This document shows, one piece after another, positions 28,169-35,860 of a stretch of 64,000 nt of DNA (position 1 is its first letter; the number at the start of each line of letters is the position of its first letter). Source of the stretch: Pedobacter sp. PACM 27299 (lineage in GTDB: Bacteria > Bacteroidota > Bacteroidia > Sphingobacteriales > Sphingobacteriaceae); contig NZ_CP012996.1 in the NCBI RefSeq assembly GCF_001412655.1, positions 4,836,001 to 4,900,000 of the forward strand, read 5' to 3'. Below the pieces are notes generated by a model. It searched no databases. It saw only the letters and a program-made list of their open reading frames with translations, and had not been told where the DNA came from. The translations under genes and the position numbers were made by a program.

Positions 28169-30076
28169 TTAAGTAGATTCATTAATTGAGATGACAGCGG
28201 ATGCTGTCCGTTTATTATAGCGCAGCGTGCCTATTTTGAAGTAACTGTAAGGTAGTTTCGAGTTATCTACTCTTAGCTTAGTATTCATCATTACGAGATT
28301 AGAAGAAATCTTCCTGCCTCCAATATTGACGAAGTCTGTCCCTTGGGTATTCATGGTACCACCTTTGTAAGTGATCAGTTCAACACTGAAATCTCCGCTT
28401 CCTGCACCTGAATACCAGGCGGCGTATAAGCCAACCTCAACCACCTCTGGTAAAGAAGGATATGCTGCTAAAAATTTATTCATACCAACCAGGACTCCTT
28501 CATAGCCACTTATTCCGGTACTATCTCTTGCCCACCACAAATAACCTTTAGATCCATCAAGCTCAAAAGATGGAATTATTACATTACCCTGGCCATACCC
28601 TACATACCGACCATCGTACTCCGTTCCCGTTTTTTCATAGCCAACAAGAATATCAAGATCTTGTCCTGCACCCTCTTCCCAATGATACCTGACCGCCATA
28701 TAATCAAACTCAGCAACTTCTATTGGTGGCTGTATTAAAGAATAGGTCAACAAAGAATTCGGCACATTGTAATTGAAACTAATGACCAGGGGTAAATTAT
28801 CAGAGTTATAATCTCCATTAGCACCATTAGAGACCTGAGCACTAAAATTCACAGGTGACCCCACATCCGCACCTCCAATTACATTTGGCATATACGTACC
28901 TTCACTTCCGTTCATAGCCATTTTTGCGGATCTGGTTTTAAGACTAAAAGCTCCTGAAACGGCTTTAGCATGAGCAGACCTTCCTTTGATTTGAAATGCA
29001 AAATCTGCAGTTCCCGGATTATCCCTGATCAGCTTTGCCAGGTTAAATTCAAACCTCCAATTTGTTGAAGAGGCTTGGTTAAGATCTGAAGCCAATACCA
29101 GCGCATCTTCCGCCAACAATGTATCTGAAGGAATAATATTAGCATGTTGATGTGCTGGTATGCGGTAGCCAGAAATGACCTGAGTATCAATCATGGCAAC
29201 CAGGTTCATACTAGGGTCATTGTAGAAGTCAACCATCAGTACTCCCGACTTCATTTGGTCAATATGTACATTAATTTGTCTGCTGACCTGTACAAATCCA
29301 TTTTTCATCGCAGTGATACTAACTGCTCTTACTTCATTTGCAATGCCATTTAAACTAGCCACATAGGTCTGTCCTCTGAAATAGCCCTCTGATGCAACGA
29401 GTACAAAATCCTGGGAGATATCCTTCTGACTTCCATCAGAATAATGACCGATAACAGCATATCTTGCTTGACCGCCCTGATCTACATTTGCCGGACCTGA
29501 AATCTCAGTAGACAATAATGTAACCGGCTTGACATTTTGTATCATCACCTGTTTTGTTAGAGTTTCAGCACCAGTTTTCGCTGCAGAAATCGTAATTTCC
29601 TCATCAACAATATGATTTGGATCCTTGCTGGCGAGGAATGTATTTTTGGTAAATGAACCCGCAGCACTGGCCGAGAAAGTGTAATGCGCTGAAATATTTT
29701 GATGAGACCCATCGGAGAAGAATTGCAGTACCTCATATTGGGTGCTGCTGCCTGCATCTACCGAAGCCGCACCATATAGGGTCACTGAGGTACGAGTTTT
29801 ACAGGTCGTAAAAGGAATTGATTTTATGCCTGACCACCCTTCGGCAGTCAAAATCCTCAATCCAAGCTCATGTGTTCCACAGCTGATCTTGTCATTGAAA
29901 TTTATGATACTCTGATCAATCACAAGCATACCATTAAGGTACCATTGATAAGTCAGCACCTTTCCCTGATCTGAAGAACTGTTAAATACAGCCTGGAAAT
30001 TAGCGCCTTTGTCGCTAAAATACGCATCTCCATTAATGGAAAAGGCAGGGCCAAACAAGCAGTTGTTTACTGTCAT
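28169..30076 (-). CDS. Ig-like multidomain island protein, 635 aa
   Basis: Residues 1-90 look like a PKD/Ig module (LTYQWYLNGM). Two tandem homologous Ig-like (Big-type) modules follow, at about 93-180 and 187-273, each with the pattern Y-x-x-FSDGSxxxIS / HYSDGSQKDIS and a Gly-x-Phe end. The rest is beta-rich and contains YHWEEGAGQDLDILVGYEKTG and a GYLWWARDS segment, perhaps a carbohydrate or surface-binding region. No signal peptide or lipobox. It is the first large gene after the lysis cassette. Ig-like modules are typical of phage tail and adhesin decoration, so a structural or binding role is likely. Confidence 0.72.
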   Translation of the reverse strand: MTVNNCLFGPAFSINGDAYFSDKGANFQAVFNSSSDQGKVLTYQWYLNGMLVIDQSIINFNDKISCGTHELGLRILTAEGWSGIKSIPFTTCKTRTSVTLYGAASVDAGSSTQYEVLQFFSDGSHQNISAHYTFSASAAGSFTKNTFLASKDPNHIVDEEITISAAKTGAETLTKQVMIQNVKPVTLLSTEISGPANVDQGGQARYAVIGHYSDGSQKDISQDFVLVASEGYFRGQTYVASLNGIANEVRAVSITAMKNGFVQVSRQINVHIDQMKSGVLMVDFYNDPSMNLVAMIDTQVISGYRIPAHQHANIIPSDTLLAEDALVLASDLNQASSTNWRFEFNLAKLIRDNPGTADFAFQIKGRSAHAKAVSGAFSLKTRSAKMAMNGSEGTYMPNVIGGADVGSPVNFSAQVSNGANGDYNSDNLPLVISFNYNVPNSLLTYSLIQPPIEVAEFDYMAVRYHWEEGAGQDLDILVGYEKTGTEYDGRYVGYGQGNVIIPSFELDGSKGYLWWARDSTGISGYEGVLVGMNKFLAAYPSLPEVVEVGLYAAWYSGAGSGDFSVELITYKGGTMNTQGTDFVNIGGRKISSNLVMMNTKLRVDNSKLPYSYFKIGTLRYNKRTASAVISINEST

Positions 30077-30126
30077 TTTAATTTGTTTTATCGTAAAAAA
30101 AGGGGTTAATAATTAGATTGGAAAGA

Positions 30127-30684
30127 CTATTTTCTTCCAATCATGAATACAAAAGTGACTGCAATGATCAGCACAACCATGGCTATCAGCCAATATTGAA
30201 TTTGACCAGGTTCTTTCAGTTTTACCGATGTGGATTTCGTCACTTCTGATGCTGAAAATGAGCTTTCTGAACTTCCGACACTAGTGTGTAAGTCTTTATG
30301 GATCAGCGTTTCCTTCTGGATTTTGATGGGTATATGCCTCGGATTTAAAACCGCCGACACCGTTAGCCGCTGAGTTTGTGGATTTAAAATCAGTCTGACA
30401 TCTACAAGCTCATTCTTTATCGCCGTAATTCCATTCAGCAGACTATCCAGTTGAAAATAACTCGCCTGACTAATTTCTTGTCCAGCCAGAGTAACCACCG
30501 TATCCGCATTTACTTTAATCTGGATCACCGATTGGTCTCTAATCACAGCTGTTGAATCCAAACGATGTATTTTACGCTCCTCCGAACGGTCAACCGTCTG
30601 GTCTATGGAAACCTTCCTAAACATTCCACAACCAGAAAGCACAAGCACTAAAAAGCATAAAATATAGTTTAAAAAATGTTTCAT
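30127..30684 (-). CDS. lipoprotein with C-terminal membrane anchor, probable unimolecular spanin
   Basis: A 185-residue protein that begins with a lipoprotein signal (LVLVLSGC, Cys19) and ends with a single transmembrane helix at about residues 161-181 followed by GRK. The region between is charged and periplasmic. A lipid anchor at the outer membrane plus an inner-membrane helix in the same chain is the layout of phage unimolecular spanins, which fuse the two membranes in the last step of lysis. Its ATG overlaps the stop of the preceding small gene (ATGA), and it lies third after an M15 peptidase and a one-TM protein. The spanin call rests on topology and context, not on sequence identity. 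Confidence 0.68.
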   Translation of the reverse strand: MKHFLNYILCFLVLVLSGCGMFRKVSIDQTVDRSEERKIHRLDSTAVIRDQSVIQIKVNADTVVTLAGQEISQASYFQLDSLLNGITAIKNELVDVRLILNPQTQRLTVSAVLNPRHIPIKIQKETLIHKDLHTSVGSSESSFSASEVTKSTSVKLKEPGQIQYWLIAMVVLIIAVTFVFMIGRK

Positions 30685-30860
30685 AATTTTCTGATTAAAA
30701 GTTCTAGTTCTGCCGCTTTAAGGTTTATGCTGTCGAGCTTCTTATTCATTGGAGTACCATAAGACCCTGCAGGTATTTTTTGGGAAAAATGTCGGTTTGA
30801 AGACACCCCGGATACACACAGAACCAATACCATCACTGTGGTTATCATTCTCTTTTTCAT
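30681..30860 (-). CDS. small 59-aa exported peptide in the lysis cassette
   Basis: ATG at 30860 to TGA at 30681. The start overlaps the stop of the preceding gene (ATGA) and its own stop overlaps the start of the spanin-like gene (ATGA), so it is translationally coupled on both sides, strong support for a real gene. The first ~20 residues (MKKRMITTVMVLVLCVSGVS) form a signal-peptide-like helix with a Cys at position 15; the rest is charged and helical (KKLDSINLKAAELELLIRKL). It may be a lysis accessory protein. Family unknown. Confidence 0.65.
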   Translation of the reverse strand: MKKRMITTVMVLVLCVSGVSSNRHFSQKIPAGSYGTPMNKKLDSINLKAAELELLIRKL

Positions 30861-31246
30861 CTCTTCTTATTTTTGTTAAAATATTTCTTTACGGACTCTA
30901 CAGTTCCATTTAAGTTGAGTAAAGAAGTGTCCAACTTCCTGCTATTGCTATCCTGCTGCTCTTTGTAAGGCGCCAATTGCCTGGGAAGTTCCCGCTGAAC
31001 ACCAGTAACCACTGCAAGATTTATCTTCTCATTTAGCATAGTAATGTCCTGAATCCGCAGACGGTTCATTTCATTATTGATGTTGTACTGCCAGAAATTT
31101 AATCCTACAGAAAGAATGAGCATGGTGGCAAAAGGATTCTGTTGAACCGCCATAAATAAACGATCAAACATCCTCTCTATCCAAGCCGTCTTTCTGTCAA
31201 TAAGATCCTGGTTAGGGTCTGGATTATTAGTATGCATCGGTTCCAT
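30857..31246 (-). CDS. one-TM holin-like membrane protein
   Basis: A 129-residue protein with one hydrophobic helix at about residues 37-55 (NPFATMLILSVGLNFWQYNI), a charged N-terminus and a C-terminal helical tail ending in KKYFNKNKKR. The start ATG directly follows the stop of the M15 peptidase gene with no gap, and the stop overlaps the next gene. Single-TM proteins with a basic tail beside an endolysin are typical of holins or holin regulators. The role is inferred from topology and order. Confidence 0.6.
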   Translation of the reverse strand: MEPMHTNNPDPNQDLIDRKTAWIERMFDRLFMAVQQNPFATMLILSVGLNFWQYNINNEMNRLRIQDITMLNEKINLAVVTGVQRELPRQLAPYKEQQDSNSRKLDTSLLNLNGTVESVKKYFNKNKKR

Positions 31247-31720
31247 CTATTTCGCAATTTCAAAGTGCATCCAATCGTAGTTCTTTTCCCTGCCCAAGGA
31301 AAGAAAGCCATGCTGGTAAAAGATATCGATCATATCCCTATACTCAGACCTGGCAAATCTTGCCGTTTTCGAACTCTCTCTCAACAGATTTCTATCCGGA
31401 TCCAGGTCAATAGCCGTTCCCCAGGAATGGCGGGATAAGGTTTGTGTACTGCCACGCATAAAGCGATAGTTGAAACATCCGCCGTATAAATCTATTCCCA
31501 ATTCGACAATCTTTTGAACCCCATAATGGACCAGAATATCGTCGAAAGTAGCCACCAGTGGCTCAGCAATCAGTTTATGACACTGAATCCTAGTGACGTA
31601 AGAACTTCTTTGCCAGGCAATTCTCATTTCAAAAGGAAGTTCAATCGTAGTTAAATAGCCTATACCATTTGCATTGGGAATTCCATATTTTGCATTTAAT
31701 TGTTCTGAACTTATCATCAT
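31247..31720 (-). CDS. M15-family peptidase, probable endolysin
   Basis: A 157-residue metallopeptidase of the M15 type (VanY/L-Ala-D-Glu endopeptidase fold) that cuts peptide bridges of peptidoglycan. The zinc motif is clear: [15 protein letters not shown] gives His98 and Asp105, and YDWMHFE gives His152. There is no signal peptide, so it would need a holin to reach the wall, as for phage endolysins. It is the first gene of the lysis cassette. Met2 is an alternative start. Confidence 0.85.
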   Translation of the reverse strand: MMISSEQLNAKYGIPNANGIGYLTTIELPFEMRIAWQRSSYVTRIQCHKLIAEPLVATFDDILVHYGVQKIVELGIDLYGGCFNYRFMRGSTQTLSRHSWGTAIDLDPDRNLLRESSKTARFARSEYRDMIDIFYQHGFLSLGREKNYDWMHFEIAK

Positions 31721-31838
31721 TTTTCATCTATTGGCAGATACCAGGAGGTATCCGCCACACCACAATATTTTAATTTTACAAGATGAGGTCAACAAGAAAC
31801 CAGCATCAATAGGAACTCAACCCGCTAAAAGGAAAAGA

Positions 31839-32237
31839 TTAAGCCAGCATTAACATCAATACTTCCAGTTCATTGGTCGTTAATGTAGAATTCTCTGCAA
31901 ATAAATCCTCCAGTTGTTTTTCCTTCAGCAGCTTTAAAGCCGCCAAACTGACCTCGGTTTCATCCTCACTTAATCTTTTGAGCGCCTGGCTTACCTGATT
32001 TACTTCCTCGATATCTGTGGCGCCGCTTAGTGTGCCATCCGCATTAAATACTAAACCACTTTCCTTATAAATGGCCTCTCTGATTTCATGAAATCTCTTG
32101 GTGGCCAAGGATAAATCTGTCTTAAGTTTAATCACAGGGAATAAAAGCTCGGCCCCTAAAGATTTGATGGTACATTTACCAAGAATAGCAGAAATTTCTA
32201 ATGCTGTAGTGTAATTGATCACTGTGTTTGAAGTCAT
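31839..32237 (-). CDS. small phage-like protein, 132 aa
   Basis: A helical protein with the pattern VIKLKTDLSLATKRFHEIRE, then EIYK-type and SGATDIEEVNQVSQAL segments. The layout (helix, a G-rich GTLSG turn, helix, short C-terminal helix ELEVLMLMLA) recalls small phage proteins of the DUF1617 kind, but the match is weak. It lies in the leftward operon between the 168-residue gene and the lysis cassette. Confidence 0.6.
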   Translation of the reverse strand: MTSNTVINYTTALEISAILGKCTIKSLGAELLFPVIKLKTDLSLATKRFHEIREAIYKESGLVFNADGTLSGATDIEEVNQVSQALKRLSEDETEVSLAALKLLKEKQLEDLFAENSTLTTNELEVLMLMLA

Positions 32238-32441
32238 AATTTTGATATTATTATTGTATTATTTGATTAAATATATTGCAATTGAACGCCCTCTGCGAAA
32301 TGGCGTTAAGCCAGATGCAGGTGCTGCTGAATACTAGAATTTGTTTTCTTTTTAGCTTTCGCTGAGATTGAATATAAAGGTACTTCAAATATCAATACCT
32401 TTGTTTTTTAAGGTTTTATGAACGTTATACTATAAAGTATA

Positions 32442-32948
32442 TCAGTCGAAAAATTCATTTTCAATTCTAATGAGGTCGTAAATACGATAAACTTCTTCTC
32501 TAAAGTCCTCATAAGCTTTGAATGCAACAATCACACCGGGGATAGACATACTGAGGACCTCTTGAGAAGTCCCAATCAGGGCAGATGCCTGTTTCAGAAG
32601 TCCGGGTAAGGTATTCCTCCGTACCAGCTGCATGATCTTCTCTGGATCATAAAATAACAAAAGAACAGCGAGCAGCAATTCCCTTTCATAAGTGATGTTT
32701 ACCCTGCCCTTTCCATTAGTCCAGGAATCTACTTCAATTCCTTTGATCTTTTTAAATGTAGAAACAATTCGTTCTATGTTAGAAAGATCCGTTAACCGTT
32801 CCTCGGGTAAAGTATCTTTAATTTTTTCTGTGATGACCTGTGCAATTTCAGGATACTCTTTGCGCAATACTGCAACCATTAATTTTGAACTGTATTCCAT
32901 AATTATTGATGATAAGGATGTTTTGTGCGCAATAGTTCCTTTTTGCAC
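32442..32948 (-). CDS. hypothetical island protein, up to 168 aa
   Basis: Mostly helical protein, with ERELLLAVLLLFYDPEKIMQ in the middle and an acidic end (DLIRIENEFFD). No known domain. The GTG start at 32948 has a GGAG five bases upstream, rare in this genome and in its favour; an ATG at 32900 (MEYSSKLMVAVLRKEY) is the alternative and would give 152 residues. It is followed by a 204-bp gap (32238-32441) in which I see no gene. Confidence 0.6.
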   Translation of the reverse strand: MQKGTIAHKTSLSSIIMEYSSKLMVAVLRKEYPEIAQVITEKIKDTLPEERLTDLSNIERIVSTFKKIKGIEVDSWTNGKGRVNITYERELLLAVLLLFYDPEKIMQLVRRNTLPGLLKQASALIGTSQEVLSMSIPGVIVAFKAYEDFREEVYRIYDLIRIENEFFD

Positions 32949-32972
32949 AAATACTCCGTTTAAAATTAAATT

Positions 32973-33212
32973 TTATATATTATTTACTTCAAATGCACGG
33001 TAAGTGGCCATGTTCGCATTTGAAATGACCATGAGGTTTAGCTTCAGTTTAAAGATCAGTAATTTTGCAGCGGCAACATTTCTTTCCAGATCTGGCTGCC
33101 CCCTCAATTCAATCCCATTTTTCAGTCTTTTATATTTTCCAGGATCGAATAACAAAATAAAGGTCTGAAGATCATCTTTCTTTATTGCAGGTTTCAATGT
33201 TTGTTTGTTCAT
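32973..33212 (-). CDS. hypothetical 79-aa island protein
   Basis: A small basic protein (MNKQTLKPAIKKDDLQTFIL start) with a central GKYKRLKNGIELRGQPDLERN segment and a helical end. No family recognised. It is packed between two other leftward genes with gaps of 9 and 24 bp. Confidence 0.55.
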   Translation of the reverse strand: MNKQTLKPAIKKDDLQTFILLFDPGKYKRLKNGIELRGQPDLERNVAAAKLLIFKLKLNLMVISNANMATYRAFEVNNI

Positions 33213-33221
33213 ACGCTATTT

Positions 33222-33404
33222 TTATAGTATTTCCTGAAGGCTAATAACACTTTTTATCTTACCACGAGGAACCATGAATAAGCTGATCAGTGCATTTGAT
33301 TTCTGACATAACAAATCATTTTTTAAAACCTCTTCCAACAGCATTCCCTCCAGTACTTTAACTCTTTGCTGCAGTTTTTTGATTTTAGAGCGTTTATCTG
33401 TCAT
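33222..33404 (-). CDS. hypothetical 60-aa coiled-coil protein
   Basis: Starting at ATG 33404 (MTDKRSKIKKLQQRVKVLEG), it overlaps the end of the preceding gene by 11 bp. Residues 4-35 form a likely coiled coil; the end reads GKIKSVISLQEIL. A longer frame could begin at 33470 inside the upstream gene, but the start at 33404 gives the usual short overlap. Confidence 0.55.
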   Translation of the reverse strand: MTDKRSKIKKLQQRVKVLEGMLLEEVLKNDLLCQKSNALISLFMVPRGKIKSVISLQEIL

Positions 33405-33789
33405 ACCTATCCTCCAACCTTTTAACGACCAAGATTTCTTCTCCAAGTATTTCTGATTTCTGAACATCAAAAATCCGATCGGAATATTTAAAAGTAATCA
33501 CCCTGCTAATCATCAGTCTGATCAGCCCCATTTGCTCAAATGAACACTCAAATTGTCCCCCTATTTCCAGACTTTCAACCTTAGACTCCCAGGTCGTGTA
33601 ATTAAAATGTTCCAGCACTTCCGCCCGATTAGATGCTACATCAGCCTTCGGAGAAATCAGTTCGCTTTCTCCTTTTACCGAACAATATCTTAATGGAGAA
33701 GTTCCGCTTTCAGGCGCTGGATTTGGAACCCCTGATGTTTCCAATTCAGGTGTTAATTCTGGTTTCAAAGTAGTTTCCATATTTATCAT
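33394..33789 (-). CDS. first leftward island gene, 131 aa, unknown
   Basis: The first gene downstream of the leftward operator-promoter. The N-terminal 50 residues are Pro/Glu/Ser-rich and likely disordered (LKPELTPELETSGVPNPAPE), the rest beta-rich (SLEIGGQFECSFEQMGLIRL). Starts at 33789 (MINMETT) or 33780 (METT) are both possible. By position it would be the earliest product after derepression. Not recognised. Confidence 0.55.
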   Translation of the reverse strand: MINMETTLKPELTPELETSGVPNPAPESGTSPLRYCSVKGESELISPKADVASNRAEVLEHFNYTTWESKVESLEIGGQFECSFEQMGLIRLMISRVITFKYSDRIFDVQKSEILGEEILVVKRLEDRYDR

Positions 33790-33799
33790 GAGTTTAAAA

Positions 33800-33831
33800 T
33801 TGTTAATAAGCCACGTTTATATTTATATTTG
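33800..33831 (+). promoter_or_regulatory. rightward promoter for the repressor gene
   Basis: TTG (33800-33802), 21-bp spacer, TATATTTG (33824-33831), a full Bacteroidota promoter match. The predicted start near 33838 puts the palindromic operator inside the 5' leader, allowing autorepression. Confidence 0.65.
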
Positions 33832-33845
33832 CCGAATCAGTGAAT

Positions 33846-33875
33846 CAAATATAGTTCGTAATTACGAACTATCAA
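33846..33875 (-). promoter_or_regulatory. leftward promoter of the island operon
   Basis: On the minus strand TTG (33875-33873), a 19-bp spacer, and TATATTTG (33853-33846) match the consensus exactly. The spacer is occupied by the 22-bp palindrome at 33851-33872, so a bound repressor would directly block this promoter. Predicted transcription start is about 33840, some 50 nt before the first leftward gene. Confidence 0.75.
33851..33872. promoter_or_regulatory. operator: perfect 22-bp palindrome
   Basis: ATAGTTCGTAA is followed at once by its exact reverse complement TTACGAACTAT. It lies between the divergent repressor and leftward operon and overlaps the leftward promoter. It is the best candidate binding site for the S24 repressor dimer. 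Confidence 0.82.
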
Positions 33876-33884
33876 AACACAAAC

Positions 33885-33900
33885 GTTCGCTTTTACGATA
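33885..33900. promoter_or_regulatory. second, imperfect operator-like site
   Basis: GTTCGCTTTTACGATA matches the palindrome core (GTTCG...TTACGA) at 11 of 16 positions. It lies between the main operator and the repressor start codon. Confidence 0.5.
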
Positions 33901-33918
33901 CTTAAATTATAACAATCT

Positions 33919-34701
33919 GTGAATCAAGAAGAAAAAATTTCAAATAAATTCCAGAGACTGAGAGAAGTTATCAGTTTTTTTAAATTTAAAAACGACAGCG
34001 AGTTCGCAAAAGCGATCAAAATGTCTAAATCTTATGTTTCAGAAATCCTTAAAAGCGAAAAAGCACCAAAAACAATGGGGCAAAAGCTAGAAGATAATTT
34101 GGGGGTATCCAGAAAATGGTTTGAAGAAGGAGATGGAGAAATGTTATTGGAGCCTAGTGTTTCCCAAAAAGAAAACAGTACCTTTATTGGAGAGATACAT
34201 TACCCTTTAGAGGTGGGAGAAACTCCATTTATTGACCTTGGAGAAGGAAAATACATTATGGTTGTTCCCTTAGTTAATGAATATGCATATGCCGGATATT
34301 TACCTGGCTACAAAGATCCCGAATATTTAGAAGAATTACCAAAGCATACGATTATAGTGGACAAACATCACCGAGGTCAATACAGAGCATTTGAAATTGT
34401 AGGAGACAGCATGGATGACAATACCAAAGAAAGCATCAGCGACGGAAGTATTGTTACCGGAAGAGAAATACAACAGCATCTGTGGACCAGCAAATTCCAC
34501 ACACACAGATTCAAAGACTACATCATCGTTCATAAAAAATATGGCATCATGACCAAAAGAATTACACATCATGATACGGATACTGGCATCATTACCTGTC
34601 ATTCCCTTAATCCTGATAAAAAAAGATATCCTGATTTTGATGTTCAACTAGACGACGTCAAACAAATGTTTAACATTGTCAATGTCTTACAAAAGCGATA
34701 A
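33919..34701 (+). CDS. CI/LexA-type repressor (HTH plus S24 peptidase domain)
   Basis: A 260-residue phage-type repressor. Residues 8-66 hold a helix-turn-helix (NDSEFAKAIKMSKSYVSEIL). The C-terminal half is an S24/LexA self-cleavage domain: EYAYAGYLPGY offers an Ala-Gly scissile bond at residues 125-126, the nucleophile is Ser164 in VGDSMDD, and a Lys in MTKRI (Lys213) is placed as general base. It should dimerise, bind the adjacent palindrome and lose activity after RecA-stimulated cleavage, although SOS control here is inferred. The start codon is GTG. It is transcribed away from the lysis/toxin operon. A smaller XRE regulator follows after 47 bp. Confidence 0.88.
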   Translation: MNQEEKISNKFQRLREVISFFKFKNDSEFAKAIKMSKSYVSEILKSEKAPKTMGQKLEDNLGVSRKWFEEGDGEMLLEPSVSQKENSTFIGEIHYPLEVGETPFIDLGEGKYIMVVPLVNEYAYAGYLPGYKDPEYLEELPKHTIIVDKHHRGQYRAFEIVGDSMDDNTKESISDGSIVTGREIQQHLWTSKFHTHRFKDYIIVHKKYGIMTKRITHHDTDTGIITCHSLNPDKKRYPDFDVQLDDVKQMFNIVNVLQKR

Positions 34702-34748
34702 TTAATCAAATGTACTTTTAGATCAAGGGCTAAGTAACTCTTCAAAAA

Positions 34749-35123
34749 ATGGCAGAAATAAAAGAAACCACAGAAGCAGCAGAAAGGTTAAAGATATTCA
34801 GAAAAGCAGAAAAGATGGGCCAGGAAGAGTTTGGAAAAAGTCTCGGCCTAGATCATTCTGTCATCAGCAGGTATGAAAATAACCGGTTAAATATTCCCAT
34901 CGACTTTGTCAAAAAGCTCCATGAGGTATTCAATATCTCTTTTGAATGGTTTTACACAGGTAAAGGAAATAGAAAACATACCCCAGAGAAAGCAAGTTTG
35001 ATCAAAGACATCAAAACACTGGAAACCAATCAACAAATACTCAGCCAGCAAGTAGAGTCGCTAAAAGCAGAGTTATTAAAGCTTCACCGTGATTTTCATG
35101 CTTTTAAAGCGAATGTTAAATAA
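34749..35123 (+). CDS. XRE-family HTH regulator with C-terminal coiled coil
   Basis: A 124-residue DNA-binding protein. The HTH covers about residues 10-66 (AEKMGQEEFGKSLGLDHSVI, SRYENNRLNIP, then FEWFYTGKG). Residues 85-115 form a likely coiled coil (ETNQQILSQQVESLKAELLK) for dimerisation. It follows the S24 repressor on the same strand and is probably co-transcribed, giving the island two regulators. Confidence 0.82.
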   Translation: MAEIKETTEAAERLKIFRKAEKMGQEEFGKSLGLDHSVISRYENNRLNIPIDFVKKLHEVFNISFEWFYTGKGNRKHTPEKASLIKDIKTLETNQQILSQQVESLKAELLKLHRDFHAFKANVK

Positions 35124-35191
35124 TTAGAATAAACGGTAACCCGAGCTGTAAATTAACAAAATTTCAATAATTACAATAATTACAAATAGAT

Positions 35192-35611
35192 ATGAATGTA
35201 AACGAACTAAGAATTGGTAATTATGTATTCCCAAATAATGAAATCCTCAACGGGCTTGCTAATCCTTGCGAAGTACTTGGCATCCTGCCTAATCAAAAGA
35301 TAGCCTACCAGGGAAACAGCAAAGATCCAGTCCAATTGATGGAATGCAGCCATGATCAGGTAAACCCTATTCTCATCAATGCGGATTGGCTAGTAAACCG
35401 GTTAGGATTTAAAGATAATGGTGGCGGATATTATCAGCATGAAGATTTCAACTTCTTCCTATTTCATGTAGAAGAAGATGAGTATTATGATTGCTATAAG
35501 CAGGTTCCGGCAAATGACGATACCGGTGATTTTAAAACACTGCAGCATGTCCATAAATTACAGAATCTGTTTTTTGAATTATTCGATGAGGAATTAATCA
35601 ATAATAATTAG
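35192..35611 (+). CDS. phage-associated conserved hypothetical (NELRIGNYV family)
   Basis: A 139-residue protein that opens with MNVNELRIGNYV and contains NADWLVNRLGFKDNGGGYYQ. This layout is familiar from small proteins common in Bacteroidota prophages and mobile islands, whose function is unknown. It marks the right part of the island and is followed by a strong terminator. Confidence 0.7.
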   Translation: MNVNELRIGNYVFPNNEILNGLANPCEVLGILPNQKIAYQGNSKDPVQLMECSHDQVNPILINADWLVNRLGFKDNGGGYYQHEDFNFFLFHVEEDEYYDCYKQVPANDDTGDFKTLQHVHKLQNLFFELFDEELINNN

Positions 35612-35663
35612 TCAGCAAATGTTCTTTTCCAGCATTCTAATAGTTTAATCTGTTTTCTGACAG

Positions 35664-35698
35664 TAGATAATCCCCCACTAAAAAGAAGGGATTATCTA
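35664..35698. terminator. bidirectional terminator at the right edge of the island
   Basis: TAGATAATCCC (35664-35674) pairs perfectly with GGGATTATCTA (35688-35698) across a 13-nt loop. It serves the rightward regulator unit and the end of the hydrolase remnant. Confidence 0.75.
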
Positions 35699-35704
35699 TC
35701 ATAG

Positions 35705-35800
35705 CTATTTTAGAAGTTCTATCATCAGACTGGCAGTTTCCTGAGGTTTCTCCTCCAGAATAAAATACCCGATTTCTTCCATTTTAACCCATTCAAATCG
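35705..35800 (-). pseudogene. C-terminal remnant of an alpha/beta hydrolase
   Basis: Thirty-one codons ending at TAG 35705 read FEWVKMEEIGYFILEEKP and then QETASLMIELLK, the typical end of an alpha/beta-hydrolase fold (the catalytic-His region usually reads GHF; here GYF). An in-frame stop lies directly upstream and no other part is found, so this is a dead fragment, perhaps left when the island or another segment replaced the gene body. Confidence 0.5.
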
Positions 35801-35860
35801 CTAATATGAGCATCATTTTATGAAATGCCCCACAAGTCTGCGGCAAGCATGTGATTAAGA

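Noticed and set aside
7382..34701. Intact prophage, R-type tailocin, eCIS or type VI secretion locus
   Set aside because: No capsid, portal, terminase, sheath, tube, baseplate, spike or ATPase gene could be recognised; only lysis, fibre and regulator genes are phage-like.
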